A DNA stretch of 64,000 bases, from assembly GCA_022843585.1 (NCBI GenBank), contig JALHNJ010000001.1, forward strand, positions 868,001-932,000, given 5' to 3'. The DNA is from Chitinophagaceae bacterium (lineage in GTDB: Bacteria; Bacteroidota; Bacteroidia; Chitinophagales; Chitinophagaceae). The position numbers and the translations under genes were made by a program. The notes under the pieces were generated by a model. The model searched no databases. It worked only from the letters and a program-made list of their open reading frames with translations, and was not told the origin of the DNA. Positions 34,872 through 42,980 of this stretch are shown here, in pieces. How positions within the stretch are numbered: the stretch's first letter is position 1; every line of letters starts with the position of its first letter.

Positions 34872-37800
34872 TTAGAATGAAGCATTAACACCAAAAATAA
34901 AACTGCGACTTTTTGGATAGGCCGAATAATCAAGACCCGGTGTTAATGGGCTGTTTCTCACACTTACTTCCGGATCATATCCTGAATAGCTGGTGAATAC
35001 GGCCAGGTTATTACCCGTTAGGTAAAAACGCAGCTTACTCATTTTTATACCAGCTAATTGTTTAACCGGTAAACTATACCCAATCGTTAAATTGTTGATT
35101 CGTAAGAACGAGCCATCTTCAATAGCCCATGAGTGAGGAATAAAGGCTGCAGCTCCTGTGCCTCTTGCAGGTTGCCAAATGGTGGCATTGGCATTCAAAG
35201 CAGACAACTCAGCCGGTGCTAATCCGACGATTTGATTAGAGCCATTAATAAATTGTGCTGTTTGTCCGGAGGGAGTTACCACTCTCCAGCGACCTTGCAT
35301 GATGTCTAGCAAGTTTGAGTTGGGCGTAAAGCCATTACTGAATTCAATTTTATTGGCATTATAAATATCATTGCCATAAGAAAAGTTTACAAAAATACTT
35401 GCATCCCAGTTTTTATAAGTGAACTGCTGATTTAAACCACCTGTAAACTTAGCATTAGGGTTGCCGATTATTTTTCTGTCGTTATTGATATCAACTACAC
35501 CATCTCCATTTAGATCTTTAAACTTCAGAGCTCCCGGCTGCACAGTTCCCAATGCCGTGCCATAAGTAGGTACACCAGTTTTCAACGTGTACACTCCATA
35601 TCCACCGGCACCCGGTGTAAAATTAAAATCATCAACGGTGTAAAATCCATCAGTAGTTAAACCCCACATAGAACCTACCGGGTCACCAATTCTTACAATG
35701 TAGTCAGTAGGTTGTCCGTTAACACCCCAACTGGCAGCAGGGAAAAAGAAAGGCTGATTTACACCAAGACCAACCACTTTATTTTTATTGGTAGAAATAT
35801 TGAAATTAGCATTCCATGTAAAGTTTGTCTTTTTTACAATCTGTGCGTTTAACTGAAACTCTATTCCTTTATTGGATGTTTTTCCAATATTCTGTAATTG
35901 TGACGTATAGCCATATGTTGATGCAGTTGGCACATTCAATAAAAGTTTGTTCGAACTGTTATCATAAATATCTACACTCAGTTCAAGTCTGTTTCTTAGG
36001 AAACTGATATCTATTCCGAAGTTTTTATTGATAGTTGATTCCCATTGCAAATTTGGATTTACCAAACTGGTAGGGTAGTAGCCGGTTATACTTTGATTAT
36101 CTAATCCATAATAATATCTTCCATCATTACTGAAAGTGGTTAAGAATAAATAGTCGTTGATACGGTTATTACCCACCGTACCAAAACCAGCTCTCAATTT
36201 TAAATCGCTGATGAACTCAACATTCTCCATAAACTTTTCCTTTTTAACTCTCCAGGCAAAAGAACCTGCGGGGAAATAACCCCATTTTTTTCCAGGCGCA
36301 AATTTGGATGCACCATCAGCCCGAAGGTTGAATGAGAATAAATATTTATCAAGATAAGAATAGCTTACCCTGCTGAAGAAGGATACGTTGGTATATCTTG
36401 TTTTACCTAATCTTGGATAGCCATTGAAAGGTATGCCCAGGTTGGTATTTTTAAATGCATTGTCATACGAAGTAAAGAGAGGAAAATTTCTGAAAAGGCT
36501 TGAACGACTTTCTGTTCTGTAATCGTACGTTTCCTGACCTATCAACACATCGAAATTGTGTTTGCCTTTAAAATTTTTAACTGAGTAGGTTAATACGTTT
36601 GAATTGGTAATTGTTTTTCTTTCGGCAGTATCTAATCCTACGATAGGTAATTTTCCACCCTGTATAATGGAATAAGGCGTTATTGAATCACTGAATTGTC
36701 TGTCTGTGATATTGTTTATATCATAACCAAAAGTAGATTTGAAAGAAAGGTTTTTGGTGATATTATAAGAGGCGTAGGCAGTAAAGTTAAAAACATTCGA
36801 TGTTTTTCTACGGTATTCTGCGCCAGCTAATGAAATTGGATTTACAAGGTTTAATCCATTACCTACATTGGGATCAGCTAATGGATCCTGGTCATCAATT
36901 TCTAAACCAGGAGAAAGGAACGGTCTGTATTTTACAGTATTACGTAATCTATTATACGATGAACCTTGTTCTGATGATACACCTGCTCCATATACATTTT
37001 GATTGGTATAGCGGGTACTTACACCTACTTTTATATTCTTGGTTACTTTGTAATCACCTTTTAGAATAAACAAATGTCTTTTATAGTTTGAATTTAAAAC
37101 GATCGCTTTTTCGTCGTTATAGGTATAGCCTAAATTATAAGTGAATTTGCTGGTACCACCGGATGCACCAATATTGTGTGTAGTGATAATACCCGTATTG
37201 CCAAAAACTTCATCCTGCCAGTTTACAGGGTTTTCGTTTTTATAAACATTTAATGTGTCCCATGTAGTACCAAAATTTCCCACAAAGGAAGTACTGTCAG
37301 TGGAATTTCCTCTTGATCTTTCGCCTTGGTAAACAACATATTCGTAAGGAGATAATACACCTAGTGTTTTTGGTAATTTTTTAATACCCACAAATCCATT
37401 ATAGCTAATTACTGCTTTTCCTTGTTTGCCAGATTTTGTAGTGATCACTACAACGCCATTAGCACCCCTGGCTCCATATATTGCGGTAGCAGCAGCATCT
37501 TTTAAAACGTCTATTGACTGTATATCCTGCGGAGAAATGGAATTAAGTCCATTTTCAACCTGAACACCATCTATAATAAATAATGGATTATTGTCTCCTG
37601 TTATCGACATACCTCCACGAACTCTGATTCTAATAGCTGCATCCGGGGAACCTTCCGCAGTAGTTGCAGTAACACCGGCCAACCGGCCATTCAATGCTTC
37701 CGCCGCAGAGTTAATAGGAATATCTTTTAAATCTCTGGCACCTACTGATGAAACTGATGCAAGAAGATCCTTTCTTCTTACAGACTGGTAGCCGATCACC

Positions 37801-38111
37801 ACTACTTCATCACCCGATGAAATAATTTTTTCCATGCTAACACTTAGGTTATCGTTACCTGATGTACTAACCGTTTTTGCCACAAACCCAACGTAGGTAA
37901 ATAGCAAATTTGGTGAGCCAGTAACACCAATCGAAAAGTTTCCGTCTTTATCGGTCTGTGTACCGGATGTAGTACCGGCAACAACTACATTTACACCAGC
38001 CAGTCCGGCACCGGTATCATCGGTTACCTTACCTTTTACGGTTCGGGATTGTGCAAATAGAGATAATGTAATGACGGCAGAGAAGAGCAAAAGCAGTGAC
38101 AGCTTCTTCAT
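34872..38111 (-). CDS. SusC/RagA-family TonB-dependent outer-membrane transporter
   Basis: 1079 residues, signal peptide ending near SLFA-Q (residue 20). Order: carboxypeptidase-D-regulatory-like domain (about 22-100, VKGKVTDDTGAGLAGVNVVV), a TonB-box-like EVVVIGYQ, plug domain (about 115-230) with RIRVRGGMSITGDNNPLFIIDGV and the SusC signature AAATAIYGARGANGVVVITTK, then a 22-strand barrel ending in Phe (FGVNASF). It imports oligosaccharides using TonB energy. First gene of the 17-gene minus-strand locus. The long upstream spacer is shared with the LacI regulator. No FecR-type domain is present, so control by an anti-sigma pair is unlikely. Confidence 0.96.
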   Translation of the reverse strand: MKKLSLLLLFSAVITLSLFAQSRTVKGKVTDDTGAGLAGVNVVVAGTTSGTQTDKDGNFSIGVTGSPNLLFTYVGFVAKTVSTSGNDNLSVSMEKIISSGDEVVVIGYQSVRRKDLLASVSSVGARDLKDIPINSAAEALNGRLAGVTATTAEGSPDAAIRIRVRGGMSITGDNNPLFIIDGVQVENGLNSISPQDIQSIDVLKDAAATAIYGARGANGVVVITTKSGKQGKAVISYNGFVGIKKLPKTLGVLSPYEYVVYQGERSRGNSTDSTSFVGNFGTTWDTLNVYKNENPVNWQDEVFGNTGIITTHNIGASGGTSKFTYNLGYTYNDEKAIVLNSNYKRHLFILKGDYKVTKNIKVGVSTRYTNQNVYGAGVSSEQGSSYNRLRNTVKYRPFLSPGLEIDDQDPLADPNVGNGLNLVNPISLAGAEYRRKTSNVFNFTAYASYNITKNLSFKSTFGYDINNITDRQFSDSITPYSIIQGGKLPIVGLDTAERKTITNSNVLTYSVKNFKGKHNFDVLIGQETYDYRTESRSSLFRNFPLFTSYDNAFKNTNLGIPFNGYPRLGKTRYTNVSFFSRVSYSYLDKYLFSFNLRADGASKFAPGKKWGYFPAGSFAWRVKKEKFMENVEFISDLKLRAGFGTVGNNRINDYLFLTTFSNDGRYYYGLDNQSITGYYPTSLVNPNLQWESTINKNFGIDISFLRNRLELSVDIYDNSSNKLLLNVPTASTYGYTSQLQNIGKTSNKGIEFQLNAQIVKKTNFTWNANFNISTNKNKVVGLGVNQPFFFPAASWGVNGQPTDYIVRIGDPVGSMWGLTTDGFYTVDDFNFTPGAGGYGVYTLKTGVPTYGTALGTVQPGALKFKDLNGDGVVDINNDRKIIGNPNAKFTGGLNQQFTYKNWDASIFVNFSYGNDIYNANKIEFSNGFTPNSNLLDIMQGRWRVVTPSGQTAQFINGSNQIVGLAPAELSALNANATIWQPARGTGAAAFIPHSWAIEDGSFLRINNLTIGYSLPVKQLAGIKMSKLRFYLTGNNLAVFTSYSGYDPEVSVRNSPLTPGLDYSAYPKSRSFIFGVNASF

Positions 38112-38461
38112 ATGGCTTTATTTGAGGTTGAGTATTTAAAAAAATTGGGGCAAATGCTGCCCGGCAATCGTCCAATTCCAAATCAATTCTAGTCAGATAT
38201 TCCCGTATCTCAATCAGGCATGAGTATGTTTTTTTACGCAATCGTTCCCGGTATCGTTATCATTTTGAATGAGTTGGATAAACTTTGGCTCCCAGTACGA
38301 AATGTTTTGGAGGATACTATTTTTTTTGAGTTAAACAGTTTGGGAATGCACCCTTAAAACAGGTGAACACAATAAGCAGTCTGATAGATAAAGCATCGGA
38401 AATAAGCAGCTAATTGTCTAACTTTAAAGCAATTCCATCAGCCAGTTGAATGCTCTGAAAA
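38112..38461. promoter_or_regulatory. Divergent control region between susC and the LacI regulator
   Basis: 350 bp without a gene. It contains ACGCAATCGTTCCCGG (38236-38251) running into CCGGTATCGTTATC (38248-38261). The first word matches the site upstream of the GH28 fusion, the second the repeats upstream of kdgK, so two overlapping LacI-type sites are likely here, 125-150 bp before susC and about 200 bp before the regulator. Candidate TTTG and AT-rich promoter words exist on both strands, but I cannot fix a start site. Confidence 0.6.
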
Positions 38462-39529
38462 ATGAAATTTGAAGCCGTTACCATAAAAGATATTGCCAAA
38501 GCACTGGGACTTTCCACTTCTACCGTGTCAAGAGCGTTGCGGGATAGTTATGAAATAAGCCCGGAAACCAAAAAGCTGGTGCTGGAATATGCGGAGAAGA
38601 TCAATTATCACCCCAACCCGATTGCCTTAAGCCTGAAAGAGAGAAGAAGCCGATCCATCGGGGTAATTGTATGCGAAATTGCCAATAGCTATTTTTCGCA
38701 GATCATCAACGGTATTGAATCCATAGCGTACAATAACGGGTACAACGTAATTATTTCGCAAAGCAGAGAGTCAGCAGATAGAGAAATGCTGAACTTGCAA
38801 TACCTGACTTCCCGTTCGGTAGATGGGTTGATCATTTCTGTATCAACCGAAACAAAAGACTTTAGCTATTTAAAAGAATTGCATGACAGGGGAATGCCCA
38901 TTGTTTTCTTTGACAGAATAGTAGATGAGATTGAAACGCATAAAGTAATTGTTGATAATTACAAAGGAGCTTATGATGCTACTACGCATCTCATCAATAG
39001 CGGATACAAAAAAATTGCCACTGTAAGCAATGCTCCGGCTTTATCTATTGCTAAAGAAAGATTAGCTGGTTATAAAGCAGCATTGACAGATCATGGCATG
39101 GAAGTAGATGAATCACTGATTAAGTATTGTGCGCATGGAGGAATGATATTGACGGAAGTGGAAGAAGCAATCAAAGAATTATTAAAACCCAAAAATAAAC
39201 CGGATGCCATTTTTGCATCGGCAGATAAATTGACAACTGGCTGCCTTCGCATATTACGTTCAAAAGGATATACGGTGCCTGGTGATTTTGGCTTGGTTGG
39301 TTTCTCCAATACAGATCTGACGGAATTGTTAGACCCGCCATTATCGGTTATCCGCCAGCCCGCATTTGAAATGGGAGAGGTGGCTACGAACCTTTTATTA
39401 CAAATGATAGAAAGCAAAAGACCGGTAACAGATTTTGAAACAAAAGTGTTGACCACTGAATTGCTCATCAGAGAATCTACCCGAAAAAAAGAAGCCAAAG
39501 CGAAACCAATTCCTTCTTTACTGAAATAA
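38462..39529 (+). CDS. LacI-family transcriptional regulator of the pectin locus
   Basis: 355 residues. N-terminal helix-turn-helix and hinge (about 1-65): VTIKDIAKALGLSTSTVSRALRDSYEISPETKKLV and NYHPNPIALSLKERRSRSIGV. The effector-binding core (about 66-340) is of the periplasmic-binding-protein type, with DGLIISVS, PIVFFDR, GAYDATTHLINSGYKKIA and PDAIFASADKLTTGCLRILR. It is divergent from susC, and LacI-type sites lie in the shared spacer and in two more spacers of the locus. It probably represses until a uronate-type inducer binds. The inducer is not readable from the sequence. Confidence 0.92.
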   Translation: MKFEAVTIKDIAKALGLSTSTVSRALRDSYEISPETKKLVLEYAEKINYHPNPIALSLKERRSRSIGVIVCEIANSYFSQIINGIESIAYNNGYNVIISQSRESADREMLNLQYLTSRSVDGLIISVSTETKDFSYLKELHDRGMPIVFFDRIVDEIETHKVIVDNYKGAYDATTHLINSGYKKIATVSNAPALSIAKERLAGYKAALTDHGMEVDESLIKYCAHGGMILTEVEEAIKELLKPKNKPDAIFASADKLTTGCLRILRSKGYTVPGDFGLVGFSNTDLTELLDPPLSVIRQPAFEMGEVATNLLLQMIESKRPVTDFETKVLTTELLIRESTRKKEAKAKPIPSLLK

Positions 39530-39536
39530 AAAAATG

Positions 39537-39560
39537 AACCCCGTAAAGCCGGGGTTTTTA
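39537..39560 (+). terminator. Rho-independent terminator after the LacI regulator
   Basis: AACCCCG (39537-39543) and CGGGGTT (39550-39556) form the stem, followed by TTTATTTT. It begins 8 bp after the stop codon. Confidence 0.85.
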
Positions 39561-39607
39561 TTTTGAGTAGTAGGCAGTAGCATATATATTTGCAATCCCA
39601 CAATAAA

Positions 39608-39681
39608 GGGGGTTTAGCTCAGCTGGCTAGAGCGTTTGCATGGCATGCAAAAGGTCATCGGTTCGACTCCGTTAACCTCCA
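39608..39681 (+). tRNA. tRNA-Ala (anticodon GGC)
   Basis: 74-nt cloverleaf: acceptor GGGGGTT / AACCTCC (one G.T), D-arm GCTC..GAGC, anticodon stem TTTGC / GCAAA with loop ATGGCAT (anticodon GGC, reading GCC and GCU), T-arm with TTCGACT. The T-stem has one T-T mismatch. Discriminator A; CCA is not encoded. Confidence 0.93.
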
Positions 39682-39683
39682 CT

Positions 39684-39710
39684 AAAAAGCTCCTGGAAAG
39701 GGGCTTTTTT
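39684..39710 (+). terminator. Terminator after tRNA-Ala
   Basis: AAAAAGCTCC (39684-39693) pairs with GGGGCTTTTT (39700-39709) with one T.G pair, and a T follows. It starts 2 bp after the tRNA. Confidence 0.8.
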
Positions 39711-39750
39711 GTTAGGCTAATAAATTAATTTTTTTTCAAAACTCAACTTT

Positions 39751-40242
39751 ATGAAAAAAATTTTGTGTTTCTTGGTTTTTTCGACTTTCGGTTTATCATT
39801 TGCGTATGCGCAAAAAAGTAAAAACCATCTAAAAATCAGTGGGGGAGCTGAAATAACCACTGGCATATTTAAACAAGGGTTTAATACAGGCTTTGGTATT
39901 TATATTACTGACTATTATAGTGTAATTGAAGGAGGGAGTATTTTACTTTCTACAGGCATTGCATCGTGGAAAGGAAATAATCATTCGGGAAAGGCTGGTT
40001 TGGTTTTAACAAGGTTGGGTTTTCGTCAGTTCGTTGGTGCTGGCTTTTATTTACAAGGTGATGGAGGTTTTGGTATTGGATTAGAAAATTTTTCGGGTCG
40101 TACCCGCTTCAGTTACGGTGGCGGCCCGGGTTATCTTTTTGCCTCTAAAAATGGAAGTGGGTTTGATATTTCTGCAAGGGTCAACCGTTATGGCTACCGT
40201 ACATGGTTCGGAGTAGCAGCAGGATACCAGTTTAAATTATAG
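39751..40242 (+). CDS. Small outer-membrane beta-barrel-like protein, function unknown
   Basis: 163 residues with a signal peptide (1-20, ending FAYA-Q). The mature part is glycine- and aromatic-rich with alternating residues (GFRQFVGAGFYLQGDGGFGIGLENF, FSYGGGPGYLFA) and ends in a C-terminal GYQFKL, typical of eight-stranded outer-membrane barrels. I recognise no specific family. It lies just after the tRNA-Ala terminator and may share a transcript with the small membrane protein downstream (44-bp gap). Confidence 0.65.
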   Translation: MKKILCFLVFSTFGLSFAYAQKSKNHLKISGGAEITTGIFKQGFNTGFGIYITDYYSVIEGGSILLSTGIASWKGNNHSGKAGLVLTRLGFRQFVGAGFYLQGDGGFGIGLENFSGRTRFSYGGGPGYLFASKNGSGFDISARVNRYGYRTWFGVAAGYQFKL

Positions 40243-40286
40243 ATTTCTTGAAAACAAAAAATCATGTTTGCTGTTATATAAAAAAA

Positions 40287-40448
40287 ATGGGCGTCTGGAA
40301 ACAAATATCAGAATATCTCTACCTCCGCAAAAAAGATCCGAACAGGCCAAAAGATAAATGGATCGGCTATATGCACGGCATTAACCGGATCAGCATTTTT
40401 ATTTTTTTGCTTTGCCTGGTAATTTTAGCGATCAAATTGTTGCGGTAA
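40287..40448 (+). CDS. Small single-pass membrane protein (DUF6728-like)
   Basis: 53 residues from ATG 40287 (MGVWKQISEYLYLRKKDPN); an upstream ATG at 40248 would add 13 poorly supported residues. Charged N-terminal half, then MHGINRISIFIFLLCLVILAIKLL with one membrane helix (about 33-51). I recall very similar short proteins (WKQ.xEYLY.RKKDP..MHGINRIS) from other Bacteroidota, possibly DUF6728; that label is from memory. Its last 17 bp overlap the end of lpxB on the other strand. Confidence 0.6.
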   Translation: MGVWKQISEYLYLRKKDPNRPKDKWIGYMHGINRISIFIFLLCLVILAIKLLR

Positions 40449-41547
40449 GAAAGTGGTGGATGGAAAGAGCTGCTTTTTGCGAAGCATTTCCGCCAGCACT
40501 TAATAGTTGCTGCAGGCTAGTATAATCATTCTGCAATTGTTCTTTCTTGGTTGCATCCTTTAGCAATGCCATTAATTCTTTTTGCAGATTTTCCACCGTA
40601 AGATTGTCTTGTATCAATTCTGTTACCACCAGTTTATCCATAATAAGATTAACGAGTGAAATATATTTTACATTCACTAATCGTTTACCGATCTGGTAAG
40701 AAAGATAGGAGCCTTTGTAACAGACAACTTCCGGAACTTTAAATAAAGCAGTCTCTAATGTGGCAGTACCCGATGTTACTAATGCAGCTTTTGCTTCCAA
40801 TAATAAATCATAAGTTCGGTTGGCTACATAAGAAACATTGGAATATGTTTTTAATAATTCATCGTAAAAGGCATCTTCCACACCTGGAGCTTTACCTACC
40901 ACAAATTGATAAGTAGGAAATGATTTAGCAACCTCAAGCATCACCGGTAATTTCTTTAAAATTTCTTGCTTGCGACTTCCGGGTAATAATGCAACAACAG
41001 GTTTATCGGAGAGTGATTGATTGGTATGGTTGGCTTTATGTTCGGCAATCACCTGTATCAAAGGATGACCAACATACTCCACTTCCCAATTCCATTTATT
41101 CTTGAAATAATCTTTTTCAAAAGGAAGTATCACCAGCATTTTATCAATGCATTGTTTCATCATCTTTACCCGGTTCTCTTTCCATGCCCATACCTGCGGA
41201 CTGATGTAATAAATAATTTTTAAACCTTGTTCCTTGGCCCATTTGGCAATGCGAAGATTGAAGCCCGGATAATCGATCAGTATTAAAACATCGGGTTTGC
41301 ATGCAAGAATATCTTCTTTACAAAATGCAAGGTTGCGAAAGATTGTTCGCAGGTTCATCAACACTTCAGTGAAACCCATAAAAGCAAGCTCCCTGTAATG
41401 TTTTACTAATGTACTTCCGGCAGCTTCCATTTTATCGCCACCCCAGCTACGGATATTGGCATCCTCATCAAGCTTTTTTAATTCTTTAATAAGGTTGCTG
41501 CCATGCAGATCACCTGATGCTTCTCCGGCTATGATATAATACTTCAT
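40432..41547 (-). CDS. lpxB: Lipid-A-disaccharide synthase
   Basis: 371 residues, GT19 family. Joins UDP-2,3-diacylglucosamine and lipid X to make the lipid A disaccharide, peripheral to the inner membrane. Visible: MKYYIIAGEASGDLHGSNLI, FMGFTEVLMNLRTI, ILIDYPGFNLRIAKWA, YYISPQVWAWKENRVKMMK, LPFEKDYF, YVGHPLIQ, ALLPGSRKQEI and VTSGTATLETALF. Fully intact. The gene order surE, small membrane protein, lpxB on the minus strand is, as I recall, common in Bacteroidota. A tandem 14-bp repeat abuts its start codon and a dispersed repeat separates it from the membrane-protein gene. Confidence 0.95.
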   Translation of the reverse strand: MKYYIIAGEASGDLHGSNLIKELKKLDEDANIRSWGGDKMEAAGSTLVKHYRELAFMGFTEVLMNLRTIFRNLAFCKEDILACKPDVLILIDYPGFNLRIAKWAKEQGLKIIYYISPQVWAWKENRVKMMKQCIDKMLVILPFEKDYFKNKWNWEVEYVGHPLIQVIAEHKANHTNQSLSDKPVVALLPGSRKQEILKKLPVMLEVAKSFPTYQFVVGKAPGVEDAFYDELLKTYSNVSYVANRTYDLLLEAKAALVTSGTATLETALFKVPEVVCYKGSYLSYQIGKRLVNVKYISLVNLIMDKLVVTELIQDNLTVENLQKELMALLKDATKKEQLQNDYTSLQQLLSAGGNASQKAALSIHHFLTATI

Positions 41548-41575
41548 AGTGAATGGTGAATAGTGAATGGTGAAT
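41548..41575. repeat. Two perfect 14-bp tandem repeats abutting the lpxB start
   Basis: AGTGAATGGTGAAT twice in succession, ending at the base before the lpxB start codon; on the mRNA sense it reads ATTCACCATTCACT twice, then ATG. Confidence 0.75.
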
Positions 41576-41582
41576 GGGGTAA

Positions 41583-41680
41583 CCGCAAATGCTGAGTAGA
41601 ACCTTGCCTACCGGCAGGCAGGTTACCGGACGATGAAGTGTGCGACGCAACCAAAGTTGATAGTAGAAATGTCGCTGGGA
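41583..41680 (-). repeat. Dispersed intergenic repeat with inserted CCTGCC..GGCAGG palindrome
   Basis: On the minus strand: CCCAGCGACATTTCTACTATCA, TTGCGTCGCACACTTCATCG (core 41641-41650), CCGGTAACC, then a palindrome (41600-41624, AACCTTGCCT / AGGCAGGTT), then TCTACTCAGCATTTGCGG. It is the longest copy because the palindrome sits inside it. Confidence 0.7.
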
Positions 41681-41690
41681 CCATTATTTC

Positions 41691-41987
41691 TTAATTAAAA
41701 ATCTTTAACACCAAAATACCGATTCCATAAATGAGGGTGACGATGAAAATACCTTTAGCAGTATCATCCCGGTGAGTATTTACATAAATAGTAAAGAGAA
41801 TGGCATTGGCCAGTAAGCTTAGTGAACCAATAGAAGTTATCATTCTATTGTCATTCATAAAATTTTCCAGGAATTCCTGGAAGGTGAAGGAAGGAAATTT
41901 TACGAAATACACTACTACCAGTCCTAATACAGGACCAATTAATCCGAGAAATAGGCCGAGACGAAGATTATCTTTTGTTAGTATCAT
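41691..41987 (-). CDS. Small multipass membrane protein, function unknown
   Basis: 98 residues with three hydrophobic segments: LGLFLGLIGPVLGLVVVYFVKF (about 10-31), SIGSLSLLANAILFTIYVN (about 52-70) and GIFIVTLIYGIGILVLKIF (about 79-97). The start overlaps the surE stop by 4 bp (ATGA), so translation is coupled. Similar short membrane proteins next to surE and lpxB are familiar to me from other Bacteroidota genomes, but I know no function. The position suggests an envelope role. Confidence 0.75.
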   Translation of the reverse strand: MILTKDNLRLGLFLGLIGPVLGLVVVYFVKFPSFTFQEFLENFMNDNRMITSIGSLSLLANAILFTIYVNTHRDDTAKGIFIVTLIYGIGILVLKIFN

Positions 41988-42811
41988 CCTTTCCAGAGTT
42001 TTTCTAATTTGGCTTTAAGAACGTAATTCGTCAGATCAAATTGTACGGGCACCACACTTACATAGTTATTGGCCAGAGCCCATACATCGGTATCTTTTCC
42101 CTTATCAAAATTTACAAACTCGCCGGTCAACCAATAGTAATGGCGGCCATGGGGATCGTTACGTTCTATAAAATCTTCTTCGTATTTGGCATAGGCCTGC
42201 TTGCAAATTTTATAGCCTTTTAATAACTCCGGCGCTACAGCAGGTATGTTTACATTCAGCACAGTATGTTTATCTAATTTGGTGCTGAGCATTTTTTCTA
42301 CAATGATCTTTACAAATTTTCGGGCACCGGTAAAGTCTGCATCAATACGATAATCGAGTAATGAAAAACCAACAGAAGGAATACTTTCAATAGCTGCTTC
42401 TACAGCGGCAGACATGGTGCCGGAATAAATCACATTGATGCTATGATTGGCACCATGATTAATACCGCTTAAACAAATATCTGGTTTGCGATGCAATACT
42501 TTATCAACCGCAAGCTTTACACAATCAACCGGTGTGCCGGTACATGACCATGTTTCAACATTATCTTCTGTGTGAAGTTTATGCAATCGTAGTGGTTGGC
42601 CGATGGTAATTGCATGTCCCATTCCAGATTGTGGTTTGTCGGGAGCTACTACTACAATTTTACCAAGGTCTTTTACAGCTTCTACCAGGTTTTGAATACC
42701 GGGAGCAGTTACACCATCATCATTCGTAATAAGAATGATAGGTTTTTCTTTTTGCGACTTTTTAACTGAAGCGGTGCTTTTCTTAGGAGTTGGTTTTTTC
42801 TTTGTTGCCAT
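41984..42811 (-). CDS. surE: 5'/3'-nucleotidase SurE
   Basis: 275 residues from ATG 42811 (MATKKKPTPKKSTASVKK); the family core starts about 22 residues in, so the lysine-rich leader is an extra N-terminal tail. Acid-phosphatase-like fold with ILITNDDGVTAPGIQNL (metal-binding Asp pair), VVVAPDKPQSGMGHAIT, TGTPVDCVKLAV and LSGINHGANHSINVIYSGTMSAAVEA. It dephosphorylates nucleoside monophosphates. It overlaps the downstream membrane-protein gene by 4 bp. Confidence 0.93.
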   Translation of the reverse strand: MATKKKPTPKKSTASVKKSQKEKPIILITNDDGVTAPGIQNLVEAVKDLGKIVVVAPDKPQSGMGHAITIGQPLRLHKLHTEDNVETWSCTGTPVDCVKLAVDKVLHRKPDICLSGINHGANHSINVIYSGTMSAAVEAAIESIPSVGFSLLDYRIDADFTGARKFVKIIVEKMLSTKLDKHTVLNVNIPAVAPELLKGYKICKQAYAKYEEDFIERNDPHGRHYYWLTGEFVNFDKGKDTDVWALANNYVSVVPVQFDLTNYVLKAKLEKLWKG

Positions 42812-42938
42812 ACAAGGCAAAAATAAAGTAATCAGGCCACTTGAAGAGAGTCGGATACGAATGAACACAGATTGGTAAAATGAATTGACGAAAGCAATCT
42901 CTCGAAACTATATTTTTTTAGCAAAAAGCTTTGAAAGT

Positions 42939-42974
42939 CTAATTTAATTAGTATTTTGCAACTAAATAAATTAG
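42939..42974. promoter_or_regulatory. Tandem operator-like palindromes upstream of the XRE-S24 regulator
   Basis: CTAATT-T-AATTAG (42939-42951) is a perfect palindrome; CTAAATAAATTAG (42962-42974) matches it at 11 of 13 positions. Start-to-start distance is 23 bp, about two helical turns, and the second copy ends 6 bp before the ATG. Most likely the regulator's own operators; TTTG (42930-42933) may be the -33 element. Confidence 0.6.
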
Positions 42975-42980
42975 GCAATT

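Noticed and set aside
11816-39529. Horizontal transfer of the pectin locus on an integrative element
   Set aside because: A tRNA-Ala gene lies just past the locus (39608), but no integrase, no repeated tRNA end and no transposase were found at either border.
41548-41680. Possible CRISPR-like or satellite array upstream of lpxB
   Set aside because: Only two adjacent 14-bp units without spacers, followed by one copy of a dispersed repeat; no cas gene.
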